From assembly GCF_039614725.1 (NCBI RefSeq), contig NZ_CP154859.1, forward strand, positions 1,178,001 through 1,242,000: a stretch of 64,000 nt of DNA, read 5' to 3'. This document shows, piece by piece, positions 18,889 through 30,871 of this stretch (the first letter of the stretch is position 1; every line of letters starts with the position of its first letter). The position numbers and the translations under genes are program-made. The notes beneath the pieces are model-generated. The model was not told where the DNA came from. It worked only from the letters and a program-made list of their open reading frames with translations, and did no database searches. Source of the stretch: Thauera sp. JM12B12. GTDB lineage: Bacteria; Pseudomonadota; Gammaproteobacteria; Burkholderiales; Rhodocyclaceae.

Positions 18889-18918
18889 TTGACGCTATCG
18901 CCGGCCGCCCCCTAGAAT
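18889..18918 (+). promoter_or_regulatory. Sigma-70 promoter of grxD
   Basis: TTGACG at 18889-18894 and TAGAAT at 18913-18918 with an 18-base spacer, 37 bases before the grxD start. Confidence 0.65.
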
Positions 18919-18955
18919 TCTTGACTGTTTAACTCGACTTTTTCAGGTATCAACC

Positions 18956-19291
18956 ATGGACATCCAGGACGTCATCCGCGATCAGGTCACCAACAACGAC
19001 GTGGTGCTCTACATGAAGGGCACGCCGCAGTTCCCGCAGTGCGGCTTTTCTTCCACCGCCGTGCAGATCCTCAAGGGCTGCGGGGTGCGCGAGGTGCTCG
19101 CGGTCAACGTGCTCGCCGACAACGACATCCGCCAGGGCATCAAGGACTTCTCCAACTGGCCGACGATTCCGCAGCTCTATGTGAAGGGCGAGTTCGTGGG
19201 TGGCAGCGACATCATGCGAGAGATGTACGAGAGCGGGGAGTTGCTGCAGGTGTTGAAGGATGCGGGGGTGGTGGGCGGGGATGCAGCCTGA
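18956..19291 (+). CDS. grxD: Monothiol glutaredoxin, Grx4 family
   Basis: The 111-residue protein has the single-cysteine CGFS active site (C29), the glutathione/Fe-S binding residues around TPQFPQ and [16 protein letters not shown], and typical Grx4 length. Such proteins bind a [2Fe-2S] cluster as a GSH-ligated dimer and hand it to apo-proteins, often with BolA. The gene has its own promoter. A hairpin terminator lies 122 bases after the stop; nothing coding is seen in between. Confidence 0.95.
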   Translation: MDIQDVIRDQVTNNDVVLYMKGTPQFPQCGFSSTAVQILKGCGVREVLAVNVLADNDIRQGIKDFSNWPTIPQLYVKGEFVGGSDIMREMYESGELLQVLKDAGVVGGDAA

Positions 19292-19412
19292 GCGTTCTTC
19301 TGCGCAGCTGACCCTGTGAACTGTCGGTTTTCTTTACACTGATCGATATGTTTTTGGCTTATGCGCGGCGTGCCCATGTTGCAAGCTGCTGATCACGCAG
19401 GTTTTTAAAGAG

Positions 19413-19437
19413 AACGCGCCGCAACGGCGCGTTTTTT
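19413..19437 (+). terminator. Rho-independent terminator between grxD and the HPr-rel-A cassette
   Basis: A 9-bp perfect stem (19413-19421 with 19425-19433), a CAA loop and a T run of six (19432-19437). It should insulate the following cassette from grxD transcription. The 121 bases between the grxD stop and the stem are comparatively AT-rich with no gene. Confidence 0.85.
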
Positions 19438-19447
19438 GCTTCTGTAT

Positions 19448-19500
19448 CGGTATCCGTGATCAAATACCGGCTTCAGGACGCTCGGGATGTATATCCTGAA
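19448..19500. promoter_or_regulatory. Inverted repeats upstream of the HPr-rel-A cassette
   Basis: Two dyads follow each other. CGGTAT and ATACCG (19448-19453 and 19464-19469) are ten bases apart. TTCAGGA and TCCTGAA (19472-19478 and 19494-19500) are fifteen apart. They occupy the only space between the terminator and the first gene (start 19531) where the cassette promoter must be. No clear sigma-70 boxes are seen. Operator function is inferred from position only. Confidence 0.35.
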
Positions 19501-19530
19501 CGCCGAGCCCCAAAGCCAGAGAGATAAACC

Positions 19531-20055
19531 ATGTCCGCTCCCGACAACACTAGCCATGAAAAGCGTCGGCGCCTGATCAAGGCGGCCGCCGCGGCGCCGG
19601 TCGTCTTTACGCTGCCGAGCGGAGCGGCGCTTGCCGCCACGAGCAGCCCGACCTGCGACGCAAAGAGCCTCACCCGCTTCAATACCAGCTCGGTGGACGC
19701 CGTCGTGAGTGAACCTGGTGACGGTTGGGTTCGGGGTCGGTTCCAGTCATGGACGTTCCGGATCAAGAGTGAGAATTCGAGTTCGATCGGATTCAAGCAT
19801 CTCGGTAACTGGTATGTCGTGTCGAATGGCTCTGCATCCCTCGTCCTGGGCGAGGTTTTCACGAACGGCTCGAATGCGCCGAGTGAGCGGTTGGATCAGT
19901 ACCACTACGTGTTACTGAATTACCCCGACCAAACCAGCTTGGTTTTCAACGCCTCGCAGGCCGACATCGCTCCGATCGCGGGGGCGTCGTGCTGGAACTC
20001 CCTGACGCCGTCGGCAAACATCCCGGCCAGTAATACCGTTGTCATCCTCTCCTGA
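19531..20055 (+). CDS. Exported protein of unknown function heading the HPr-rel-A cassette
   Basis: The 174-residue product has a signal region with a KRRR cluster at 11-14, an Ala-rich hydrophobic stretch (about 18-37) and a likely Ala-Leu-Ala-Ala cleavage region near residue 36. The RRRLIK pattern resembles a Tat signal but is not canonical. The mature part (about 135 residues) is rich in Ser and Asn, looks beta-rich and has only two cysteines, C42 and C154, which could form a disulfide. There is no PEP-CTERM or LPXTG-type tail. I recognise no domain. It is followed after 9 bases by the PqqD-like gene. GC is lower than in its flanks (34 of 60 bases for 19801-19860, by hand count). It could be the substrate of the downstream enzymes; that is inference. 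Confidence 0.75.
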   Translation: MSAPDNTSHEKRRRLIKAAAAAPVVFTLPSGAALAATSSPTCDAKSLTRFNTSSVDAVVSEPGDGWVRGRFQSWTFRIKSENSSSIGFKHLGNWYVVSNGSASLVLGEVFTNGSNAPSERLDQYHYVLLNYPDQTSLVFNASQADIAPIAGASCWNSLTPSANIPASNTVVILS

Positions 20056-20064
20056 CCCCGCACG

Positions 20065-20316
20065 GTGCTGGCAAGACGTTCGGCAGTGCGCTTCCTCGGC
20101 GAGGGAGCGGTCGTCTTCAACTCCCTTACCTGGCAGACACATCTCCTGCCCGCAGAACTTGCGGCCGTTGCCGCAGAAATTTGCGAGCTCGCTGCGTCCG
20201 GGCCCGTGACGCCGGAGCGGCTGCAACAGCAGCTCGCACGTGAATCCGGCCTCTCTTGCGAAGATTTCGAGGCGCTGGTCGCTGCACTCTCAGAGATCGG
20301 GTTGCTCGACGCATGA
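20065..20316 (+). CDS. PqqD-like peptide chaperone, HPr-rel-A system
   Basis: The 83-residue protein starts at a GTG and has the PqqD-family profile. A short beta-rich N-terminal half (the pattern of Leu, Phe and Val around AVVFNSLTWQTHLL) is followed by a helical half ending FEALVAALSEIGLLDA, the usual winged-helix-like end. PqqD-type domains bind precursor peptides and present them to modifying enzymes in RiPP pathways. No radical SAM enzyme is nearby. The stop overlaps the kinase start (ATGA). The family name is from knowledge of the HPr-rel-A annotation; the role in peptide binding is inferred from the PqqD superfamily. Confidence 0.75.
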   Translation: MLARRSAVRFLGEGAVVFNSLTWQTHLLPAELAAVAAEICELAASGPVTPERLQQQLARESGLSCEDFEALVAALSEIGLLDA

Positions 20317-21266
20317 CGCTCACGGAAAGCCCGGGGCCAAGGGCTTTAGGAGATCTCGGGTCGGTCAAGAGACGCTTGGGTGGCGAGGGCGTCTGCTTGG
20401 ACTACGGTGCCTGCGTGGTGCGCGTGCGCAGTGCAGTGGGGCAGTTCAGTGGGCCGTTCGCATCCGTGTATCGGCATTTCTCGCTGGGGGATGCGTTCCC
20501 CTTCGTCGATTTCCACGTCGACATCGAGCCTGGCGCCGGGTTTCGCCGCTGGGTGCGCCCTCAATCCCGTTTCCTGATCGACTGCGTCCAGCCCTTCGAC
20601 CCCTTTGCGGCCAGCCATGCCTTGCCGCACTACGAGTGGGGCCTGAACTGGAGCTTCGCACAGCGTTTCAACCAATATGTGTTACTGCACGCGGGTGTGC
20701 TCGCGGTGGGTGACCGTGGGCTGATCCTGCCGGCCATCCCTGGCTCGGGCAAGAGCACGCTGACCGCGGCGCTGATGCTCGCGGGCTTTCGGTTGCTCTC
20801 TGACGAATTCGGCGTGCTTCGTCCGCGCCAGGGGGATTTCCTGGCTATGCTCAAACCGGTCGCGCTGAAGAATGCCTCGATCGAGGTCATTCGCCGATTC
20901 AGCCCGAGTGCGGAGATCGGGCCCACCTTCTCTGCGACGCGCAAGGGCGACGTTGCACACCTTGCGCCGGACGTCACGAGTGTAGCCGCGGTTCACCAGC
21001 CGGCTCGACCGGCGGTGATCGTCTTTCCAGCCTGGCGCGAGGGTGCTGCGCTCGAGCTGCAGCCGCAGGCGCCCGAGCAGGCCTTCACGCGGCTCGCATT
21101 CAACAGCTTCAACTATGGCCTCCTCGGGCGCATCGGTTTCGACGCGGTGGCCGATCTGGCGGCCGCGTGTCCGGCGTATCAACTTACCTATAGCCGTCTC
21201 GATGAGGCCGTGCGTGCTCTGCGGAGCCTCGTCACCGTGTCTTCAGAGGGGGGAGCCAATGGCTGA
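20313..21266 (+). CDS. HprK-related kinase A (HPr-rel-A system)
   Basis: The 317-residue protein has an HPr-kinase-like P-loop (PGSGKST, 143-149) preceded by a conserved His in LLHAG (H126) and followed by the acidic SDE (163-165). These are placed as in HprK/P. The N-terminal 110 residues do not resemble the HprK N-terminal domain, and no ptsH/ptsI genes are near, so it is unlikely to phosphorylate HPr. A related P-loop kinase fold acts in some lasso-peptide systems, so peptide or small-molecule phosphorylation is possible. The start is coupled to the PqqD-like gene by ATGA, and the stop lies inside the next gene (8-base overlap). The substrate is unknown. Confidence 0.8.
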   Translation: MTLTESPGPRALGDLGSVKRRLGGEGVCLDYGACVVRVRSAVGQFSGPFASVYRHFSLGDAFPFVDFHVDIEPGAGFRRWVRPQSRFLIDCVQPFDPFAASHALPHYEWGLNWSFAQRFNQYVLLHAGVLAVGDRGLILPAIPGSGKSTLTAALMLAGFRLLSDEFGVLRPRQGDFLAMLKPVALKNASIEVIRRFSPSAEIGPTFSATRKGDVAHLAPDVTSVAAVHQPARPAVIVFPAWREGAALELQPQAPEQAFTRLAFNSFNYGLLGRIGFDAVADLAAACPAYQLTYSRLDEAVRALRSLVTVSSEGGANG

Positions 21267-22347
21267 GCGTCTCCCGCAGCCGCTGGCGCACCTGCTGGCA
21301 ATCCTGCAGGACCCGCAGCGTGTTGAGGGAGTCGCGCTGCCGGACTGGGAGCCGGTGATCCGGCTTGCCCGTGCAGCGCGCGTGCACGCCACGCTCGGTC
21401 ACCGCCTATCGGCGAATCCGCACTTCTGGGCCAGGGTGCCAGAACAGCCGCGCGGTCATCTCCAGGCGGCAATGAACTTTGCTGCTTGGCGCCGGCATCT
21501 GCTCGACACCGAGTTGCGCGCGCTGGACTCACAGCTGCCAGCCGATGTCGAGGTCGTGCTGATCAAGGGGGCGGCCTATCATGCGCAGCGCCTGCCGCTT
21601 GCCGATGGCAGGCTGGTGGCCGACATCGACCTGCTGGTGCGCCGTGCGGATCTGGATGTTGCGGAGGCGGCCTTAATTGAAGCTGGCTGGTGCTCGACCG
21701 TCACCGACCCCTACGACCAGCGCTATTACCGAGAATGGAGCCACGAAATTCCACCGATGCAGGCCGAAGGCCATGCCCTCGAGTTGGATCTGCACCACGG
21801 TATCGCACCGGTGACCAGTCGCTGTCAGCCTGATCCAGTGGTGCTCTGGGCTGGTAGACGGCGTCTGCCGGATTCGCGTTACTTCGTGCTCGACCCGGTG
21901 GATCAGTTGATTCATGCGGTGGTGCACCTGTTTCAGGACACTGAGCTCGATGGGCGTCTGCGCGACCTCCTCGATATCGACGCCATGCTGCGTGCCTTGC
22001 CCGATGATGGCGGGGAGCACGATGCGCTTGCGGCGCGCGTGGGGATGTTCGGAGCCGGGGACCTGTTCTGGCATGCGTTGGGTGCCTGCCAGCGCTGGCT
22101 CGGGACGCCCGTGCCAGCCGTGCTGTGGCCCTCGCCTCCGTCTCATATGCACGTTGCGCTGATGGCGTGGATGCTGCCGCGCACCTTATTGCCCCGTTTG
22201 CCAGAAGAGCCCGCTGGGCTTCGTGGTTCGCTTGCAGCGAAGGCGGCCCATCTGCGATACCACCGCATGCGCATGCCCATGGGCCTTTTGCTGCGCCATT
22301 CGTTGGCAAAGGGGTGGCGACGACTTCGACTTCGCCGTGTGCGGTAG
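21259..22347 (+). CDS. NTP_transf_5-type nucleotidyltransferase of the HPr-rel-A cassette
   Basis: The 362-residue protein has the family pattern KGAAY (103-107), then DIDLLV (122-127) with the two metal-binding aspartates of a minimal nucleotidyltransferase core. A long helical C-terminal half with several His and Trp residues follows. Proteins of this family are uncharacterised but recur next to peptide-modification and polysaccharide gene sets. A GGGGAG ribosome site precedes the ATG, which overlaps the kinase gene by 8 bases. It is the last gene of the cassette and converges on the fructosamine-kinase-like gene. The 70-base gap after it shows no strong hairpin. A nucleotidyl-transfer role is inferred from the motif only. 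Confidence 0.78.
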   Translation: MAERLPQPLAHLLAILQDPQRVEGVALPDWEPVIRLARAARVHATLGHRLSANPHFWARVPEQPRGHLQAAMNFAAWRRHLLDTELRALDSQLPADVEVVLIKGAAYHAQRLPLADGRLVADIDLLVRRADLDVAEAALIEAGWCSTVTDPYDQRYYREWSHEIPPMQAEGHALELDLHHGIAPVTSRCQPDPVVLWAGRRRLPDSRYFVLDPVDQLIHAVVHLFQDTELDGRLRDLLDIDAMLRALPDDGGEHDALAARVGMFGAGDLFWHALGACQRWLGTPVPAVLWPSPPSHMHVALMAWMLPRTLLPRLPEEPAGLRGSLAAKAAHLRYHRMRMPMGLLLRHSLAKGWRRLRLRRVR

Positions 22348-22417
22348 TTCTTTTGTGCTGGGCGCGCTGACCTGTTCTTCCGATGGCGTGCCTTCCTTTA
22401 GTTAGCGCTGCGGCGAC

Positions 22418-23353
22418 TTAATCCGCCCGCCGCGCCAGCTCCTCATTCAGCCTCGTCGCCAGCCGCATCGCCTCCCTCAGATACCCCTTTCCGAACAGAT
22501 TCAGATGGTTCAGCACGTGATACAGGCTGTACAGCATCTTCCGCTGCTCGTAATCCTCATGCAGCGGCCAGGCCTTGCGGTACTCGGCATAGAAGCTCGA
22601 CGGAAACCCTCCGAAGAGTTCGCTCATCGCCAGGTCCGACTCGCGGTCGCCGCGATGCACCGCCGGGTCGAAGATCACCGGCGTGCCATCGGCCAGCATC
22701 GCGGCGTTGCCATGCCAGAGGTCGCCGTGGAGCAGGCTCGCGCTCGGGCGGTAGTCGAGGAAGAGCGCAGGCACGCGGTCGAGCAGGCGCTCGCCCTGGC
22801 GGTGGAGGTCGCCGCCGTAGCCGTTGGCACGGGCGAGCTCGAACTGCGGGCGCAGGCGCTGATCGACGACGAAACGGGCCCAGTTGGCCTGGTGCCCGTT
22901 GCGTTGCGGTGTGCTGCCGATGAAGTTGTCGCGCGGCCAGCCGAAGTGCTCACGGGTGTCGCGGTGCAGGCGGACGAGGGCCTCGGCGCAGCGGGCGCCG
23001 TCCGCGGCTGTGGTCACGGGCCGCAGTTCGAGCCATTCGAGGACGAGGAAGGCGTGCGTGTCGTCGGCTTCGCAGGCGATCACCGCCGGGGTGCGGAAGC
23101 TCGCGCTCGATGCGATCGCGGCGAGGCCGTCGGCTTCGGCCTCGAACATCGGCAGGCGGCTGGCCTCGCCGAGCTTGACGAAATAGCGGCTGCCGACATC
23201 GTCGTCGATGCGCAGGGCGACGTGGATGCTGCCGCCGCGGATCTCGTGCTGGCTGGCAATGCGGAAGGCGCTGCCGGTGTGCCGGCGGATGGCGTCTTCG
23301 ATCGCGGCGAGGGCGGGATGCGCGGGCGTAGGGGCAGGGGTGGTCGGCGTCAT
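22418..23353 (-). CDS. Fructosamine kinase family protein
   Basis: The 311-residue protein is the size of the family. It has an N-lobe with a Lys strand (YFVKLGEA), the catalytic HGDLWHGN motif at 209-216 and the metal-binding DPAV at 229-232. Fructosamine-3-kinase-like bacterial proteins (YniA type) phosphorylate ketosamine (glycated) amines, allowing deglycation; some act on free low-molecular-weight glycated compounds. It overlaps the stop of the Ser/Thr kinase gene by 4 bases, so expression is coupled to argH-kinase transcription. Substrate specificity is not deducible. Confidence 0.88.
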   Translation of the reverse strand: MTPTTPAPTPAHPALAAIEDAIRRHTGSAFRIASQHEIRGGSIHVALRIDDDVGSRYFVKLGEASRLPMFEAEADGLAAIASSASFRTPAVIACEADDTHAFLVLEWLELRPVTTAADGARCAEALVRLHRDTREHFGWPRDNFIGSTPQRNGHQANWARFVVDQRLRPQFELARANGYGGDLHRQGERLLDRVPALFLDYRPSASLLHGDLWHGNAAMLADGTPVIFDPAVHRGDRESDLAMSELFGGFPSSFYAEYRKAWPLHEDYEQRKMLYSLYHVLNHLNLFGKGYLREAMRLATRLNEELARRAD

Positions 23354-24645
23354 AGGTTGGCGATGCGGGCGCTCGCCTGCGACAGGCGGGTGGCCAGCAC
23401 TTCGAGGAAGGCCTGGTAGAAGTGCATGCGGCAGGTGTCGCTCGCGCGCTTGAGCGCGCTGGCGCGGATGGTGACGAGGGCGGCGTCGGTGGCGGCCTCC
23501 ACCGAGGCCGAGCGCACGCCGCGCGCGGTCGAGAACACGGCGATCTCGCCGAAGCAGTCGCCTGGGCTGAGGATGTCGAGCAGGTGGCCGTGCTTCTTCA
23601 CGCGCGCCTCGCCCTCGATGACGAAGCTGATCGCGTCGCCGCGTTCGCCCTCCTTCATGATCAGCGTGCCGGCGCGCGTGCGGCTGAAGCGCGAGAAAGC
23701 GATGACCTCCCACAGTTCGGCGTCGGCGAAGCGGTGAAAGAAGCGCATCGCGCGCAAGGCCTCGAACTTGCCGGTGTCGCCCAGGGCCTCCACTGTCGGC
23801 GCCGCGCCGCGGTTGCGGAAGGCGAGCGCGAGGTCGTGGGAGAACTCGTTCCAGCTCTGGTAGCGGCGATCGACGTCCTTCTCGGTGGCACGGCGCACGA
23901 TGGCGTCGAGTGCCTCGGGCACCTCCGGGCGCAGCTCGGAGGGCAGTGGCGGGGTGTCATGGGCGATGCTGTAGAGCAGGCTGTAGCTGTTGTCCTGCTC
24001 GAAGGGCAGGCGGCCGGTGAGGAGTTGGAACATCACCACGCCGAGCGAGTAGATGTCGGTGCGGTGGTCGAGCGGCACCTCGCGCACTTGCTGCGGCGAC
24101 ATGTAGGCGGGCGAGCCGACGCCGGCGATCTGCGTGGTCTCGCGCGCGGTATGCAGCGCGGCGCCGAAGTCGGAGATGCGGATCTCGCTGCTCTCGGGCG
24201 CCATCAGCAGGATGTTGGCGGGCTTGATGTCGCGATGGGTGATGCCCTGGTGGAAGGCGTAGTCGAGGGCGCGGGTGGCCTTGAAGACGATCTCGATGAC
24301 GCGCTCGAAGGGGGCGAGCGATTCGGGGCGGCCGATGTCGTCGAGGGTGCCGCCGGGCACGTAGTCCATGACCAGCCAGGCGTCACCGTCGCTCACCATC
24401 GCATCGTGGATGCGGACGATGTGCGGGTGGCTGAGCTTGCGGGCGAAGGTGGCCTCGTTGAGGAAGATCTGGCGCAGCAGGCGTCCGCGCTGGGGGTCGC
24501 CGACGATCTCCCGGCGCAGGCGCTTGATGGCGACCTCCGCCTGGCGGAACGGGTCCCAGGCGAGGAAGACCGCGCTCGTGGCGCCGCCGCCGATCTGGCG
24601 GCGGAGCTCGTATCGACCGATGCACTCCGCCATCGGCGCGGTCAT
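23350..24645 (-). CDS. Ser/Thr protein kinase with C-terminal cyclic-nucleotide-binding domain
   Basis: The 431-residue protein has a complete Hanks-type kinase domain. It has a Gly-rich loop (IGGGATS, 18-24), K41, HRDIKPAN (137-144), SDFG (158-161) and an SPAYMSP activation-segment end. Residues about 295-431 form a cNMP-binding beta-barrel (GERGDAISFVIEGEARV, then GDCFGEIAVFS with the phosphate-binding cassette). No transmembrane helix is seen, so it is cytosolic. The layout is like a one-chain PKA/PKG-type kinase in which nucleotide binding would control activity. The conserved Arg and acidic residue of a true cAMP pocket are only partly matched, so ligand binding is uncertain. It lies 19 bases after argH and is coupled to the fructosamine-kinase gene. 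Confidence 0.85.
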   Translation of the reverse strand: MTAPMAECIGRYELRRQIGGGATSAVFLAWDPFRQAEVAIKRLRREIVGDPQRGRLLRQIFLNEATFARKLSHPHIVRIHDAMVSDGDAWLVMDYVPGGTLDDIGRPESLAPFERVIEIVFKATRALDYAFHQGITHRDIKPANILLMAPESSEIRISDFGAALHTARETTQIAGVGSPAYMSPQQVREVPLDHRTDIYSLGVVMFQLLTGRLPFEQDNSYSLLYSIAHDTPPLPSELRPEVPEALDAIVRRATEKDVDRRYQSWNEFSHDLALAFRNRGAAPTVEALGDTGKFEALRAMRFFHRFADAELWEVIAFSRFSRTRAGTLIMKEGERGDAISFVIEGEARVKKHGHLLDILSPGDCFGEIAVFSTARGVRSASVEAATDAALVTIRASALKRASDTCRMHFYQAFLEVLATRLSQASARIANL

Positions 24646-24664
24646 GGTCGTGGTGGTGTCGGCC

Positions 24665-26110
<1,446 letters not shown>

Positions 26111-26206
26111 AATGAGGGCGGAGAAACGAATCGGGCGGAACGAGTCGGGCGGCGCGCCGCTGCAGGGTCGCCGCAAGGAAAAACGCCGCTTACGCGACGC
26201 ACAGGA

Positions 26207-27256
26207 ATGCTCGAAAGTATAAAGCAAAAGCCTTCCGGCCTCGCCGCACCGCGGCTGCCGGACTTCCGCAATCTCGGCGTGATGCTGCGCATCCTGCTCG
26301 CCGTGAATCTGCTCGCGCTCCTCACCGTGCTGCTGCGGGTGGATGAGGCTGCCCGCCTGCTGCCCGAGATCGCGCTCATGGCGGGCCGGGTGGAGTTGCC
26401 GCTGCTGCTGGCCGTGCTGGCGCTCTACCTTTTTGCGCCGGCCCTGCGCAGGCTGCCTCCGCGGCTCGCGCTCGCTGTGGTGTTCGTCCTCACCGGGCTC
26501 GCGGCGCTCGCCAGCGGCGCGCTCGTCGGTGCGCTCGGCGAGGGCGGCGTGCGCGCGCTGGCGTGGGCCTGGGGGGCGACCATCGTCTGCCTGTGGTACT
26601 TCGACTACCGCAGCCAGCGACTCTCCCCCGCCTTGGCCGAGGCGCGCCTGCTGGCGCTCACGGCGCGCATCCGGCCGCACTTCTTCTTCAACAGCCTCAA
26701 CGGCGTGCTCGGGGTGATACGGGCCGACCCGCGCCGCGCCGAGCGCGCGCTCGAGGAGCTTGCCGACCTCTTCCGCTCGCTGATGCAGGATCACCGCGAG
26801 CGCGTGCCGCTGCGCGACGAGCTGGCGGTGTGCGAGCGCTACATCGATCTCGAGCGCCTGCGCCTCGACGAGCGCCTCGCCGTGCGTTGGGAGTTCGCGG
26901 TGAACGGCGCCGCGGTGGCGCCCGGGGACCTGAACCACGCGCACATGCTGGAGGCGCGCGTGCCGCCGCTGTTGCTCCAGCCCGTGCTCGAGAATGCCGT
27001 CTACCACGGCATCGAGCCCTCGTCCGAGGTCGGTGAAGTGGTCGTGCGCGTCGCCTTGCGCGGTGACGAGCTGTGCCTGGAGGTGGATAACCCGGTGTGC
27101 GACGCCGCGCGTCACCAGGCCGGCAACCGCATGGCGCTCGACAACATCCGCGAGCGCCTGATGCTCTTCTACGACCTCGAGGCCGGGCTCGACATCGAAG
27201 AGGGTGGGGGGCGCTATCGCGTGCGCATCCGCCTGCCGTTCCGCAAGGAGTCCTGA
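26207..27256 (+). CDS. algZ: LytS/AlgZ-type sensor histidine kinase
   Basis: The 349-residue protein has four hydrophobic helices within residues 25-135. A His_kinase domain follows with the phosphoacceptor H158 in [11 protein letters not shown] and the ATPase region with the N box [14 protein letters not shown]. There is no periplasmic sensor domain. This is the AlgZ/FimS class, kinases that pair with LytTR regulators. Its stop overlaps the algR start. The arrangement argH divergent from algZ-algR is that of Pseudomonas, where the pair controls alginate and type IV pili; the targets here are unknown. A GGA-like ribosome site precedes the ATG at 26207. Confidence 0.88.
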   Translation: MLESIKQKPSGLAAPRLPDFRNLGVMLRILLAVNLLALLTVLLRVDEAARLLPEIALMAGRVELPLLLAVLALYLFAPALRRLPPRLALAVVFVLTGLAALASGALVGALGEGGVRALAWAWGATIVCLWYFDYRSQRLSPALAEARLLALTARIRPHFFFNSLNGVLGVIRADPRRAERALEELADLFRSLMQDHRERVPLRDELAVCERYIDLERLRLDERLAVRWEFAVNGAAVAPGDLNHAHMLEARVPPLLLQPVLENAVYHGIEPSSEVGEVVVRVALRGDELCLEVDNPVCDAARHQAGNRMALDNIRERLMLFYDLEAGLDIEEGGGRYRVRIRLPFRKES

Positions 27257-28059
27257 TGCAAGATCATCCCGATGCCTCCCCTGTTCCTGCCGACCAGGCC
27301 AGCAAGCCGCCGCTGCGCGTGCTCATCGTCGATGACGAGGCGCCGGCCCGAACGCGTCTGCGCGATCTGCTCGGTGACCTTGCCGCCAGCCACCCGACGC
27401 GCATCTCGGGCATGGCTGCGAACGGCGTCGAGGCGCTGCGCCTGCTCGAGGCCGAGGCGGCGGACCTGGTGCTTGCCGACATCCGCATGCCGACGATGGA
27501 CGGCGTCGAGCTTGCCCGCCACCTGGCCCGCCTGCCCCGGCCGCCGGCGGTGATCTTCGTCACCGCCTACGACCAGTACGCGGTGCAGGCCTTCGAGCTC
27601 GCGGCGGTCGACTACCTGCTCAAGCCGGTGCGTGCGGAGCGCCTGGCCGCCGCTCTGGGCAAGGTCCCGCAGCCGCGGATCCCTGACGCCGCGCTGGCCG
27701 GCCTCGCGCCTGGCGAGCGCCGTCACTTCAGCGTCAGCGAGCGCGGCCGCATCCTGCTGCTGGCCGTGGCCGACGTGCTCTACCTGCGTGCCGAGCTCAA
27801 GTACGTGACCGCGCGCACGGTCGAGCGCGAGTACGTGCTCGACGAGTCGCTGGTGCATCTGGAGGAGGAGTTCCCGCAGCGCTTCCTGCGCCTGCACCGC
27901 AACTGTCTGGTCGCGCGCGACGCGGTGCAGGGGGTGGAGCGCGTCGGCGAGCAGGACGGCGTCGACGCGCACTGGGCAGTCCTGATCAGGGACCTGGGCG
28001 AGCGCCTGCCGGTGAGCCGGCGGCAGTGGCCGGCGGTGCGGCAGGCGCTCGGCCTGTAG
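27256..28059 (+). CDS. algR: LytTR-family response regulator AlgR
   Basis: The 267-residue protein has an N-terminal receiver domain (from about 20) with D26-D27, phosphoacceptor D75 in LVLADIRMP and the Lys in LLKPV. A C-terminal LytTR DNA-binding domain follows (about 165-262, including [12 protein letters not shown] and the LPVSRR end). It starts one base inside the algZ stop (TGATG) behind an AGGAG ribosome site. It converges with ppc, leaving 6 bases between stops. LytTR regulators typically bind paired 9-bp direct repeats upstream of targets. No obvious pair was found in this window. Confidence 0.9.
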   Translation: MQDHPDASPVPADQASKPPLRVLIVDDEAPARTRLRDLLGDLAASHPTRISGMAANGVEALRLLEAEAADLVLADIRMPTMDGVELARHLARLPRPPAVIFVTAYDQYAVQAFELAAVDYLLKPVRAERLAAALGKVPQPRIPDAALAGLAPGERRHFSVSERGRILLLAVADVLYLRAELKYVTARTVEREYVLDESLVHLEEEFPQRFLRLHRNCLVARDAVQGVERVGEQDGVDAHWAVLIRDLGERLPVSRRQWPAVRQALGL

Positions 28060-28065
28060 CGGTGC

Positions 28066-30828
<2,763 letters not shown>

Positions 30829-30871
30829 GTCTTCGCTTATTCCGTGGTCCTGGGTTGGTGGAGCAAGGCCT

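Noticed and set aside
19531..20055. A PEP-CTERM/exosortase substrate or cell-wall anchored protein.
   Set aside because: The C terminus has no PEP or LPXTG motif, hydrophobic helix and Arg cluster; it ends in SNTVVILS.
20313..21266. True HPr kinase/phosphorylase (hprK).
   Set aside because: The N-terminal half does not match HprK and no ptsH, ptsN or rapZ is adjacent; only the P-loop core is shared.
22348..22417. Terminator between the nucleotidyltransferase and fructosamine-kinase genes.
   Set aside because: Only weak imperfect pairing (GCGCT/AGCGC) without a T run was found.
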